A DNA stretch of 64,000 bases from Gymnogyps californianus (Eukaryota > Chordata > Aves > Accipitriformes > Cathartidae). This document shows positions 37,850-50,400 of the stretch, piece after piece. The notes below the pieces were generated by a model, which ran no database searches, had not been told where the DNA came from, and saw only the letters and a program-made list of their open reading frames with translations. Each line of letters begins with the position of its first letter. Positions within the stretch are counted from its first letter, which is position 1. A program made the translations under genes and the position numbers. Where the stretch lies: positions 7,192,001 to 7,256,000 of the forward strand of contig NC_059478.1 of assembly GCF_018139145.2 (NCBI RefSeq), written 5' to 3'.

Positions 37850-38010
37850 GTAGATTTTTATTTCGAGGAAAGGAAAAAATAAGCAAGTCAGAGAACCAGC
37901 TGTTAAACTGCAGGAATAATCAATTAAGAGGCAATTTCATCATCTTGACTAAGGTTGCTTGCACTTAAAATCTTTCTGAAGCAAGTGATTAGCCTCTAAT
38001 TGATGGGAAC
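37850..38010. promoter_or_regulatory. Candidate conserved non-coding element
   Basis: The island contains GGAATAATCAATTAAGAGG near 37912, AGTGATTAGCC near 37984 and CTAATTGATGGG near 37995. These give three TAAT/ATTA-type sites in 100 bp, in a region that otherwise lacks them. Confidence 0.35.
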
Positions 38011-41000
38011 TGTGAAGTGCAGGAAAGAGGCAAAGCAGCTCAGTTTGTACAACCTTTTCTGGGGCACTGCATGGGCTATGGGTTCCACCACTGCTGCCCA
38101 ACACATTGCAATGTGTTTGAGGATAGCATCTGCCTTTGGGCTTCTTCATGGGTCCAACTCCTTGCCAAAGACTTACTGATACTTTTCTCTGGATTCAGTG
38201 TCCCTTCCCCATCTCACGCTCCCAGGTAACCCAGCTTGACATGGGAAAGCCACTGCTCAAACACCAGCCATGCTGTTCCCCTTCCCTGCCACCGGCTGCA
38301 GAAGTGTGGCCATGCTCAGCCAACTGGTGCTGAGAATCAGCCCCATTTCTCATACCTTAAATTTGAGGATCAGAACAGGCTTTCAGATGGTTCACAGTGC
38401 CTCTCCTTAGGCCTCCTAGTCACCCATGGTGGGGCTGCTCCTTTTATCTTAACAGGGAAGTGACTGCCTCATCTTCCCCAACCACCCTGGTCCCACCTGC
38501 AGCTGACATCCCCTTTTTTAGATGCGCTGCTCTGCCACATTTGCCACTGTCCTTTAACCACTGTGTCCTGCCTGAGCTTCTCGCCCTGTCTCCAGCTCTG
38601 CCACCCCAGCCTTTGTTGAAGAGCTTCCTGCAAAGGCAGTCTTTACCCCACGGGATGAGGCTTCATGTGCTCCAGCCCCCAGGTCTTCTGCTGGCAGCAC
38701 TGGGATGTCACCGCTCCTTCCTCACTCCTCCGCCTACTCCAGGAGGAGACAGAGCAGCCAACAGTCAGTTATAGCTTCTAGCAAGCTCCAGCTAATCCTT
38801 TTGGAAGAGTTTCACTAGTTGCCTCTTCCCAAACTCCTCAGGGGCTCTCCAGTTACTTCCCAAATACCTACATGCACTCAGCTGCAGAGCCAAACCCTCC
38901 AGCCCTGGGACACCAGCTTGAGGTTGTCAGGACAACATAATTAGCCACCCAAGGCACAGCCATTACACTACACCTCTAGTTCCATGATCTCATGCTATAT
39001 TTTCCATACGGTCCCTGCCTCGTTCAGCAAACGGGTGGTTGCTCACTGTTTCCCATCTCCTCCTCACTCTCTGTGCGCAGCCTCAGGGCCCTCTATGCTC
39101 ACATATTATTTTGAGCTTGTGTTGAGCACAGACTTGTTTCCTCACAGATGCTCTTGGGAAAGCACAGAGAAGCCCGAGGCTCCATGGATACCTCCCTTCA
39201 CAGCCCCTCCTCTCCAAAACAGATATTATTGCATCCATACTGCAAGGAACAGAGGCAAGAGGAGAGCCAGAGCTGCTGGGGGCCAGCCAGTTTCAGAGCA
39301 CTGATCTGAGATGCCAAAGCTCAGCTCTCCACAGCACTAATCCTGTCTGGGCTCTCTAAGAGTCCTAAATAAGACTGGTCAGAAAAGGGTTATTAGCTCT
39401 TCACCTCACTTGAAGCCACCAAGTTGATAAGGACTCTAGGGCACTGCTTGCTGGTGTTCCCCACCAGCTCCCATCTCTGTCAGGTCTCTAGGCAGGTCTG
39501 CCTGCCTCCTGCCACGGATTTACTCCGCCCTGAGACCATGGTTCAATCCACCAAGCATCCCTCTGAATGAGCTCCCTGTTCTCGGGGCCATCAGAGGAGA
39601 AATCTGATCTCCCCTCTGAAGCAGCAGCTCCGAGGGCCCGAGGCAGTGGGAATCTGCTGTTCTTCACCGAAAGTGCTGTCAGTATTTGATCACTTGGAGT
39701 GTTTTGACATGGTTTGCAGTTGGATATGCTCGTCCTCAGCCTGTGAACTTATACACGTCAACCAGGCAAGCACATGTCAACCTCCACATCAGTGTCTAGG
39801 AGGTCTACAGCTGACAAGATAACCTTTTCATGACCAACACATTGCCACTCAGAGGAATGGAGACAAGAATTTGGTCTGATCTCCAACAAGATAAGAAGCT
39901 ATTATTCACCTTTTTACACCTGAAGAGCTTCTAGCCCTTTTCCTGCCTTTCCATTGCAAGCCTTCACCATTTCATAAAGCTTTTTTTTGAAAATGAACTT
40001 TCCGTGCAGATGATGAGCAGCGGAAGAAAAGACTTAGCAAATGCAAGTCACAGATTTGGACAGCTGGTGTTACCTGGGACCTTGCTCACAGAACTACCAT
40101 AAGGCCAAGGCACTCATCCTCAGTGGTTTGAGCCCTATCATGTGTCACAAGACAAGCGTTTTCTAATGATGGGTGACATTTTGTGCCCAGAACAGCATCA
40201 GTGTAGATATCGGACATCTGGCAAATGATTTCGCTCTGGAAAGGTGACAGAAGCAACCAAAGCTTTCCTCTTTTCCCACCAGAAAAGCAGCGTTTGCTAC
40301 CTCCCATGTCCAGCTCCAGGGAAAGACCCTGCCTGTGGCTTCCCTGGGATTCATGCCCTCTCCACCTCAGATGTGCAGAAAGACGACCCACTGATGTGGG
40401 TACATGAGAAACTCTCCTGCAGGCTTTTTTTGGATACGAGTTCATGCCCACATCACACACAAAAAGCAGCCCCTACCCTACCAGCATGCAAACACCCTGT
40501 GCAGCAAGGGGCTGGGGAGGTGGCTGTGCACTTGGGTTCACACATGGGCCTCCTCACTGTACCTAGCTCTTCTTTGCTAGGAAGCTGTCTGCTTTGGGGT
40601 CCTCTTAGTGCCCACATCTCAGCTGGCAGGAGCCAGCACAGCTCCACTGACTTCAGTTACATGCTGAGCCAGGCCATTTTGAGCAAGGCAAGGATCCAAC
40701 CCTTCAACTGGAGGTGGTTTTCCTAGACAGCATCTGCTACCAAGGTGACATGCTTCCAGGAAGGTTGCTTGCTCGCTCCAGCTCCTACGTCTGCACACTA
40801 CAAGTCTCCCACAAATACCATCAAGATTTAAATCTCCAGATGCAAACCCAGCCAGTATTGGCCAATACCATTTTGAGTTTCACTCCAGCTTGCATCTGCC
40901 ACAAGCTCCTGTACCATCCATTCACAAAGAGCAAGTTAATTAACATAATATCACTCAGAGCTAGCTCGTTCCTGGCTATCAGTATCATCTAATCAGTGCC

Positions 41001-41290
41001 CTCAACTGAAAAGTAATCTCTGACTTGATCTTTCCTTGGCCACCGAGCAGTGCCTGAACAGAGGGGGCTTTGTTTTGAGTCACTAGAGACAAAGGTCAGG
41101 TCCCAACCTTTTCCTGGCATTGCCCTTGCCTTGGAGAGCAAGGTAGAGCCTGTTTTCATGTCAGACCTTGTTCTGTTCTTCCTGGCTTTAACAAGAAGAT
41201 ATCATTTGTCCCAGGGAGTCACTCCCCAGGCCAAGAGCAGGCTCAGACATGGAGCACAATGTGCAAAGCAGCACCATGAAAGTACATCCC

Positions 41291-41312
41291 GGGGGGGGGG
41301 GGGGGGGGGGGG
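41291..41312. repeat. G22 homopolymer
   Basis: There are 22 consecutive G residues. Such a run is prone to length error in sequencing and assembly, and could form G-quadruplex structures. Confidence 0.9.
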
Positions 41313-44300
41313 CAGTCCTGAACATGGCAAACCCACCACCCGCCCAGGGACATCCAACAACCCACCCAGCCTGAACAAGAAGTCATCTGCCATGCAGTGA
41401 CTCGATCATCTGCAGAAGATAAGGCCCAGCCAGTTTTGTTTTGGCAGGATCCTTCCACACCCTGAAATAAGGCACAACAGAATATGAAATCCAGATGACA
41501 GGAGGACCTACATCTGCTGCTGCATTGCACAATTGCAAGCTGGACTTGCATTCGGGTTGTGTCAAGCACACAGGCCAACTTGCAGAAGGAGGACAGGTTT
41601 AAGACCACGAATTCCGCTGATTTTACTAGGCAAAGATCTGCCCCCTTCCATAACACTGATCCTCCCCCAAAATTATATACTATATATAATAATTTGATAC
41701 ATATACACACACACACCTTGAGATACTGTTATTATGGCATGTCATTACATTTTTGCAAGATTTTAAAAGTAGGCAACCAGTCTGTATGACATGCATTTTA
41801 TGGGGGTTTTATTTTGGGGTAAGTAATTTGGTAAGTGTAAATTGATAGTTAGGCTGATGGAAAGCCAGACTGATGTAGGTGAACATTTTTCAAATAGGAG
41901 ATAGCTGTGGGTGGGGAAGACAAACCTTTTATCTTTAAAAGATTTTTTTAAAAAAAACTTTAAACATGAATTTTTGAGAAGCTTCCAAGTGAGGGGAATT
42001 TTTAAGGCAATTTTAATAACCGTTAATGAAAACATCCATTTTTCTGTTGCAAGCCAGGGTGGTTTTAACCAAGCCATTGCCTACAGCTGGATCCTGCAAA
42101 TCAGACTCATGCTGGCTTCATGGGTCACAGCAGCTCCTCCACACCACATATACTCCACCTCCCCCAGATCTGCCCCCTTTCCACAAGCAAAGCTCTTCTC
42201 TGCTCCCAGTGACTATCAGCCTCACCCCAGCCCAGATCCCCTCTGCTCCACTAGCACCAGCCAGCATTGCTCCAAGACCACCAAGCCCAGCGACAGAGAA
42301 GTCTGAAGCCATAATTTCCCCAACCTGTCCATGCCAGGACAGGTCCAACCCTTTTCCCTGCTGCTGCGGAGCCCTCCTGTGCCAAAATCCAAAACTAAAA
42401 GATAGGATTTTGCCTTTCCATGTCATCCACCCAGAAGCTGGGTTTGGAGACAACCAGCTAAAAAATTACGCTTAGCCAACATTAAAAAATACTAGCCCTT
42501 ATAACAGGTATCACCCTTGTGCTTTGCAAGAGCAAAGTACACAGCCTCTACAAAGAAATTCCCCAACACATAATTCTCTCTTAGAAAGAGCAAGGGCTTT
42601 AGAAACACAGCAAAAATTTGCACACAAGCACCTACCCTGCTGTCCTTCACAAGATCATCTCAAATCAGGCCAGGCAGCTTCCTAGGGCACATCTTCCCAC
42701 CTCCTCCCAAACCTAGGCAACCTGTGAATCCTGCTCTTATAGGGTTTTACCCTCCCTCCTGCAACACCTTCACCTGGTGACTCACTAATTACATCCCAAA
42801 TGAGCAAGCAGGCACAGGTGAGGTACTTCTACTGGAAAAGAAGACCTTGCAGCTCAATACAGCTTATTTAATTCTCCATGGAAAGCCTTCTCCTACATGT
42901 TAGACATTTCTCCGGCCTTCTTTCTGTGCTTTTTCAGCTCATGTCTGAGGCAACAGAGGCCAGATAAGGGCTCAGAGATGTTTTGTAATCAAAACGTTAT
43001 TGTTGAGAGAAAAGAGAGCCTGTGCAGTGATTAAAAATAAGTCTTAATTTTGGGGAGCAAGGGCAAACACTCAGCTGCAGGATGACCAAGAACACAGTCC
43101 CGAGCAGTTTGGGTCAGGCAGGCTGCCCAGCACCCCATCCCAAGACATGACTGGGTGACTGGAACAAACTTGACGCTGCTGGGCCGGGGCTGCTGGGGGG
43201 GTTTGCAGCAGTTGGCGTTCATAGGGTCAGGTCCCATGCTCTTCTGTCCTGAAAGAGAGCAAAACCCCAAACCAACCCAAGAAATCCAGGCTGTTCCTAG
43301 GAAACTGCAACTTGCAAAGTAAAAATCACAAGTTTTCTTCACACAGTCACACCATTTTAGAATGTTTTTTTTCTGCAGGTTGGACTTGGAAAACATTTTA
43401 TAGCACAGGAACAGCAGAGCAGTGACTGATGAAGGGCAGGAAGGAGAACACCTTGTTTTGAACATCTCAGACAATGAGTTGTGGATCCCCATCCCCAATT
43501 TGGTGGCACCAGCACATATTCGTGGAACCTCTCCACGTCAGGGAGCTGCGATGAGAGCAACTCCTATTGGGAAATACCCACCCATATCTTTTAGGCAGTC
43601 CTAACATGGAGTTGCCCATGGCCTTGCCATGGAGGGCTGGGGTTCATGGTGAAGTGATAGTCCAGGTGAGAGCACTTATGGGTAACCTGGCCCGCAGAAA
43701 TGCTTTCCCACTCCTGCAGTCCCGCTGCCCTGGAGGAGGATGAATGCCTCCCAGCCATGCTCTGCTCAGTGAGCTGAGATGGCAGCCAGGGATGTGAAGG
43801 TACCAATGAGGTCTGCAGGGCATTTTAAGCCAAGAGCTCATGCGTTTGGGAAAATGTTTTGCTAGTAACCTGGCTGTCCTGGCCTCTCCAGCTCTCCTTC
43901 AATGCTAAGAGCATAGAAACACTGTGGGCAGGTGTAAACATGAAGCAGAGTTTTCTGGTGGCACAAACACACATGAGCCCATGCAGAGAGCTGGCAAACA
44001 CGCAAAACACCTTTCTTTTTCTCTTTTTCCCCATCTTTTCTACAAGATCCCTCCTTGTCGTAAAGAAGGGTGCCTGGTGTCTGGCCTCCCTTCTTCTTTT
44101 GTCATTTTGGCTGAGAGTCACCTCCGCTGCCTACAGATGTCTACAAGTTGGTTGTGCACAGCTGAGCTAGTCCTGCACAGTCCTGCTGTGCTCGGTGGAG
44201 AGCCCCAGCAAGCCCCTCACTGCCACCTCAAGTGGGAGCCAGAGATAGACGTGTCACCTTCCAGATCCACCAATCTCTGTCCGTTGGCCATGGAGGACCC

Positions 44301-44503
44301 TCAAGGGCCAGTTCAGTCCCAGACCAGAGAATATTTGATATCAAAAACCCAAGGAGCAGAAGCTTCCCCTGCAGTCTTGCTATACCCTACCCAACACCTT
44401 GCTGACTTTGGAGACGATTCAAACCCTTCCCTCTCCGAGTCAAGGGGACACCCCATGCAAAAAAAGACCAGGCTTTTTTTTTTTCCAGAGATTTTTTTGT
44501 CTG

Positions 44504-44509
44504 TTTAAT
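44504..44509 (-). terminator. LMX1A: Candidate LMX1A polyadenylation signal (ATTAAA)
   Basis: On the minus strand this reads ATTAAA and is followed within 25 bases by long A and T/C-rich stretches. No better AATAAA placed closer to the stop codon was seen on this strand. Confidence 0.35.
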
Positions 44510-45486
44510 TTCATCTTGGTACGCGATTTCTGACAGTGTGTCAGCATCTCCCGCCGGGTCAGCCATCTCCGGACCCCGCTACATTCAGTGTCAGATCATA
44601 CGGTGGCGATGAGCCAGAGTTTTGAGCCTCACAGTCACTTGCATGTCTTTACAGGTTGTTGCTTACATCATTTGTGAACAGCAGCACAAAAGGACACAAC
44701 GCATGAAAACGAGAGTGGGGATGAGGTGAGGGTCAGCTGAAGGCTCGACCCTAAGGAGAACTTTCCCCAGGTTCCCACGGCTCTGGCAGGGATGAACCTG
44801 AGCATGGGGTGGGAAATGCAGGGCTCTCCCTCCTTTCTCCTTTGCCCGAGGGGTGGCGATACGGGCTGCGGTGTTTTCCAGAGCCAGGACAGCAGTTCAC
44901 ACTGGTCTAGCACCCATATTTGAGGGTATGGGATGGGGTCACTGGCGGAGGCAGGCTGGCTCCTGCCGTGGGAAGGAGAGAGGTGATGCAGAGAAGCATG
45001 GCTGAGCCCCGATGGGCCGGGATGTCCACCAGCTCCAGCAGCGTCGTCCATCCCACACCGACCTTCTGGACATGTCCAGCGGTGGGGACAGGACCTGGCC
45101 ACCGTGCTGTCCCCATCGATCTGCTGGCAGAGGAGCAGGTCCCTGGAGCCAGCCCTGCTTTGGGTTTCAACTGCACCTCAAAACCAGTGGGGCAACCTGA
45201 GAGCACCAAAAATAACCAATCCCGAAACCCAAACGTATCACCTGAAATGAACTGATGTTCCTTCCCTGCCACTGGGCTTTTGCAACCTAAACTTAATGTT
45301 TATAAAAAGTAAATTATTTCATCTTATAACTTAAGTGCATTGAGTATTTCCTTAAATATGGTTCACGCTGAAAATAAAGTTAATTTTGCTGTACAGTAAA
45401 TTTCTGATAGACTTAGAAATAAACTTTGTTGATACAATCTGGCAGGTGTGGCTGTGCAGTACATCACCCACAGCCACACGGCTCTG

Positions 45487-45532
45487 CACACACACACATG
45501 CGTGCCCACACACACACACATACACACACACA
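45487..45532. repeat. Interrupted (CA)n microsatellite
   Basis: CA repeats are broken by TGCGTGCC and a TA step. The repeat lies within the presumed LMX1A 3' UTR, where length variation would alter the transcript. Confidence 0.9.
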
Positions 45533-46139
45533 GCCCCGTCCTCGGGGACGGGGACGATGTTAGGGGTTTCTAGCTTTCTATATTCGCATGGGAACATCTA
45601 TCTTAAAAGTCCCTGTGTTTAAACAGCAAGCGCTCAAGCTGGTCGAGGGAACAGAGGGAAAATCCCACAGCGAAATTTTCCCCGTGCTTCCCCAAAGCAT
45701 TGTCAGCTTTTCAAATTTCAAAGTCCAGCTGATGCGGCGGGCTACCCCCGTGAAGATCAGCAGTTTGCTCTTTCTGCCGCTCCGACCGAAGGCGGTGCGG
45801 AAGGGATATGGCACTGGGATGCTCCCACGGGAAGGGTTTCCCCCTCCCCCTGCCTTTCCCCCTGCCGAAATGAGAAATTTGGTTCCCCGTTTGAAATTTG
45901 AAAATCCACCAGCCAGCTGCAAAAACCACTCCTGTCCCTAATCCTAGGCTCCTAAGAGAAACATGAAACTATGCAACCCATAACTTAACTCGCTCCTTGG
46001 GAATCCCAAGCTACAACATATTGTTTGACAGCATCCCAGCAGTGTCGCTTCCCCCTCCCTCCCAACCCCGGGGGCTCTGCAGCCCCTCCTGGCGCAGCAC
46101 AGCGGTGGCAGCTGCCCCATGCCGGGGACCACGCCGCGC

Positions 46140-46300
46140 TCAGGAGGTGAAGTAGGAGTTCTGCATGGAGTAGAGGTGGTCGATGGGGTTCCCCACTCGT
46201 GCCTGGAGTGGCCCCGTGTCCGCCGTGGCGAGGAAGCAGTCACCCAGGTTGCTCAGTGAGGTATCATCGCTATCCAAGTCGTGGAAGAGGGGCTCGGCAC
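46140..46300 (-). CDS. LMX1A: LMX1A last coding exon (C-terminus and stop)
   Basis: This 161-bp exon completes a glycine codon and then encodes 52 residues beginning [12 protein letters not shown] and ending [12 protein letters not shown], followed by TGA at 46142-46140. The acceptor is TTCCCAAG, directly before GTGCCGAG. The wording matches the conserved LMX1A tail, with small changes such as [12 protein letters not shown]. The family's C-terminal region is thought to act in transcriptional activation. The acceptor has only a short pyrimidine stretch. The upstream intron is only 231 bp, a multiple of three, and free of stops, so a transcript that retained it would still be in frame. Confidence 0.96.
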
Positions 46301-46531
46301 CTTGGGAAGCAGGGCAGGAGCAGAAGGACTTCAGAGCGTGCTTTCTCCTCCGGCACCTTGACAGTGCCTGGTACCCCCAGCTTTTGCAGCGTAAGGATTT
46401 AGGGAAGAGGGGACCGCTGTCTTCCCAGAAATCACTGCATCCCCCACGCATGCCCCCACCACACAGCCCCCCGCCATGACCCAGCATCTCTTCGAAGGAC
46501 AGAAGGCAAGAAGCAAACCCTGGAGCCTTAC
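46301..46531 (-). other. LMX1A: Short LMX1A intron, in frame and stop-free
   Basis: The intron has donor GTAAGG and acceptor AAG and is 231 bp long. Read through in the LMX1A frame it would add 77 residues between HPYG and AEPLF without a stop. The added stretch is rich in Cys, Gly, Ser and Arg and does not resemble LMX1A of other species, so I treat it as an intron. Confidence 0.85.
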
Positions 46532-46702
46532 CGTAGGGGTGCATGTGGTCTCCGGGCATCTGCGGTGGGGTGAGCCCTTGCCGGAAGGGGTCAGAGCCGT
46601 AGACGCTTTGCTCCATGCCCAGCAGCTGCTGGGGTGGGGGCAGAGTGGTGTAGGGGTTCAGCATCCCCTCCAGCCCCGCGCTGCCACCGCCGTTCGTCTG
46701 GG
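46532..46702 (-). CDS. LMX1A: LMX1A penultimate coding exon
   Basis: The 171-bp exon is bounded by the acceptor TCTTCCAG and the donor GTAAGG. It encodes [12 protein letters not shown], a proline/glutamine-rich stretch, and [20 protein letters not shown], with split codons at both ends (A at the start, G at the end). The segment follows the homeodomain and belongs to the presumed activation region. LMX1B has different wording at several places (for example MEGMMASY), so the paralogue is clear. Confidence 0.96.
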
Positions 46703-46838
46703 CTGGAAGATAAAGAGCAAGTCGTCGGCACAGTTGGGCTGCTGCTTTTTGGGGGGCCCAGCTCCCTTGGGAAGCCTGAAGAGGGCTGGGAAATAGGGGG
46801 ACTCTGAGCTCAGGGAGAGCTGGGTGCGAGGGGGGTAC

Positions 46839-47120
<282 letters not shown>

Positions 47121-47245
47121 TCAGCCCACTCAGCTTTTCAGGAGGACTTTAGGAGGGGACAGAGCAGCTGGAGCAAGTCCTTGCCCAGCATCCAGGACAT
47201 CCCCAGGGGCTGGAGGCGGCTGAGCGTGGGCCCTTCTCCCCATAC

Positions 47246-47415
47246 CTTCCTGCAGGGCTTGGAGGAGACCTCAAACGATGCCTTGAACGCTCTCCGCTGC
47301 TGCGTTGTCAGGATCGTCCGGGGTCTCTTGGGCCGCTTGTGATCCTTCCCATCCTCGGTGCCCTTCCCCGAGGCTTGGCCCATTTTGCAGATGCTGTCTT
47401 CATCATCACTTTTGC
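47246..47415 (-). CDS. LMX1A: LMX1A exon with linker and homeodomain N-terminal arm/helix 1
   Basis: The 170-bp exon has acceptor CCCCTTAG and donor GTATGG. It encodes a linker, [18 protein letters not shown] and a few further residues, then the basic arm [12 protein letters not shown] and helix 1 ([12 protein letters not shown]), ending SSKPCRK. The linker is one residue shorter than in the human protein as I know it and is the only clearly diverged part. Three exons together encode the homeodomain, the usual LMX1 layout. Confidence 0.96.
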
Positions 47416-50400
47416 CTAAGGGGGGAAAAAAAAAGCAGGTCCTTTACAGACAACGGGCAGCACACATCATTTTCCAGCACGTCCAAAATAATCCAGGGGA
47501 CTTAAAACAAGCTGGTGTTGGTGGGAATCCTCTTGTGAATGTGTGTGAGGAGCTGAGGTTTGGAGCTGGCTGCCCCATGGCAGCTCAGCAAGGGGGAGAG
47601 CTGCTGTGACTCAGTTTGGGGCTGCTCAGCCAGCAGATGCGCTTTTTGGTTCTTCTTTTCCCCAACAGTCTGAGCAGCTGCAATGTGAAACCCTGGGACA
47701 CCTGATTTTCCCTCCATCGGTCCCAAATCCCTGCCTGCTCCACAGGGATTTCTTGCCAGGCCACAGCTGGGAACACATCTGGACAGAGACACCCAGGTCG
47801 CATCCATGCAAGGGGACAGCAGACATCGAGGACCACTGTGCCCCGGGCTGTCCCCCAGCCCAGCTGGTGACCAGGCATCTGATCCCTCTGCCCGGACAGC
47901 CCAGGCTGGGGGAGGTCAGGGTGCAGGGTGAGCAGAGATGCTCAGAGAGGGCAACATGTTAGCCAAGACCTCGCAAACCCCTCCTGATTTGCCCTACCAT
48001 GGAGGTCAACTCCATTTAGAGCACAGACCTTTAATCACAAATATAAGGGGCACCTTTTCGCCTATATTTCCCCCCTTCCGTGGAGTTTTAAATCTCCCTG
48101 GACAGAAGTCCAGGCTTCTTCAAGCTTCACCCCTCAGGCACTTGCTGCAATGTGCTGCTCCATTGCGTTCCCAGGCACTGGTGTGTATCTCCCTGTGGCT
48201 CTCTGCCGCTCGGGGCTGTGGGGCCTTCGGGCAGGAGCTGCTCCGGGAAAGCAGGCAGCACTGCCCTGCCTCTTACCAGTCCTCCTTATTTACTGCATCA
48301 CCACCGTGTCAATGACCTCGCTTGCTCAGCCGGTGCGGGAGGGCTGTAATGCACGTTTGACAGCACAGGTCCTTCTCTCTCACGAGCCGTAAATCACTTA
48401 CAGCCTTTTCCAGAAAGTTCCTCCACCATCCGTTCAGGAATCGATAACAGAGCTGAAGTGCTGGTTTGACAGAGACGCAAGTTGCAAGGCTGTGCTTGGC
48501 CCAAGTCCCGTCCCAGGGCTGCCGTGTCTCCGGGAGATGGGGATGCACCAGGAGGTTGTGAGCCTGGCTCAGAGTAATTAATGGCGAAAGCAGGTCAGGT
48601 CGAAGCCCATGGCAAGAGCTAATCATGGATCACACACATCAGAAAAGCGTAAATCCAACGGCAGCCCAGTTGGGAATGGGGAAAGACAGGAGCAGATCTC
48701 TGGGGCGAGGGGAGGTGATGATCCCAGCGGAGGAGCAAGGACGCTCTCAGGTATCAGTTACCTCTTCCCTCCACGCTGCTGGGCTCTCTCCTGGGCTCAC
48801 CAGCCGATACGGAGACCTTCTCTGTGACAAGGGCTGAGAGGGCTGGGACAGGGAGAGATCTTCATGCTGGCAGTCCCCAAACAGCCCAGAGCTGGGTGCT
48901 CGCCCCCGGGAGCCAGAGCCTTGCTGCTGCTGCCAGCTCCCTGCTCGCCCATGGCACATCCACGGCATGCCCACGGCAGCAGCGGCAACGGGAAAGACAA
49001 ACTGCTGTTTTCTTGCATGTCCCAACACGAGGGACGTCGTACTGCAGTAGGTCTGAGAGCCGCAGTGCTGGGGACCCTCAGGGTGTGGAGTCTCTGATGG
49101 CTAATGGGGCTGAGCAGTGGCCACCGCTGCCTCCTCAGTGCCAGCACAAGCAGGGGCTCTGCTCCACTGAGCTGCCTGCTTTCCTGAAAACCTGAAGCAG
49201 TTTAATTTTGATGGAAGGGTAGAGATTTTTACAAATATTGGGAAGAGGAATGTCAATCAATGGAGACATTTTGGTGCCTGAACCCCTTTGCACCCTAACA
49301 CAAGGTGAGCGCCCCAATCCCCTCCAGTCCGGGAGGGGCAGAGCGTGGCAGGGGGGAGCCAGAGGCTCATCGACTCCATCAAGCAAATGATGCTCAAAAC
49401 CCACGCCAAGGGGGAAAACCTGCTTGGAGCAGCCCCCCCCAGCCCTCCCCCCTCCAACACCTGCTCCCCAAATCCCTCCCAGTGTCAAAGGGAAAGAAGG
49501 AAAAGCGAAGCCGGATTTGGCGGGGTATTACTTTTAATTAACTCTCCCTTTCAAGCCTTTCCCCGCCGAAGAGGGGGGAGAAATTAATGAGTGTCTGGGG
49601 CTGCCCCTGACGTCACCTGGGAAGGGGCCGGGGTGATGGATATTGTGCGGCGTGCCCTCGGTCCGACCCGCCGAGCCCGCATCCCGCCGCCGGGGCCAGG
49701 ACATTCCTCACTCGGGAGGATTTAGGGAGAGGCGAAACGTTAGGACGCTTTTAATTGGAAAGCGGGGTCCTCTTTCAGAGGGGCTTGTTTACTTAGGCTG
49801 GGCGGCAGAGGCTCGGGGGAGGCAGTAATTGAAGCGAGGGTTTGGGAGATTACAGACAACATATGGCTCGCTTTTTATCTGCGCTTTCTCATAAAGTGGC
49901 CTTTGGTGCGCGGCGGCCGGGGGGAGGGAGGGCGGGGGGCTTCAAAGCAGCGATGGGGGGGGACAGGGGAGAGGCTGGACAAGCACATCGCATGCTGCTG
50001 GTGAAGAGGATCCGGGACCGGTGCCGGAGCGGGGACACCCCTCTGCACCCCCCGGCGTGGTGGTGGGGTCTCCAGGGGGGATGCAGCAGGAGGGGGCAAA
50101 GCCGCACCACGCTGAGCATCCACGTGGGATGTGCACCTGGGCTGGCCCCCGCCATGCCACTGTCCCCAGAGCCACACGACATCCCGAGACAAACTGTTGG
50201 CGGCCACCAAAACCGGGCAGGGATGGCGGTGGGGCTAAGCTATGGGGTCTGCGGGAAGATGGGAAGGGCCGGGACCCCCCAGCCAGGGGCTGCCAGGGGA
50301 TGCCAGGGGCTTCGGTTTGTGTTTCCAACTAGCCAAGGGGTTGCTGTGCCCTTTTGACTCCAACTGTGGCCCTTTGCATCCCTCGCGTCTCAGCTGGAGT

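Larger units (their letters stand above)
27444..44489. other. Intergenic DNA, no gene recognised; CpG-poor
   Basis: This is mostly unique sequence with moderate GC and markedly few CpG dinucleotides between about 29 and 43 kb. No exon, tRNA, or clear CR1 LINE end could be recognised. AT-rich islands with homeodomain-type sites occur at 28670-28760, 35175-35310, 35640-35790 and 37850-38010. The segment 41640-42060 is AT-rich low-complexity DNA. Between about 31235 and 32360 even chance open frames are absent. Confidence 0.5.
44490..46139 (-). other. LMX1A: Probable LMX1A 3' UTR
   Basis: The UTR begins directly after the LMX1A stop codon and is read on the minus strand. The segment ends near an ATTAAA at 44504-44509, giving about 1.65 kb, which is plausible for this gene. 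The block 44510-44690 near that end is unique and CpG-containing, with short motifs and a small perfect hairpin (44530-44544), as expected for a conserved distal UTR. The right part has a CA microsatellite. The true 3' end could be different. Confidence 0.4.

Noticed and set aside
47138..47245. Extension of the homeobox exon frame beyond CRK
   Set aside because: The frame continues into intron sequence after a clear GTATGG donor. The next exon ([10 protein letters not shown]) continues the homeodomain exactly.
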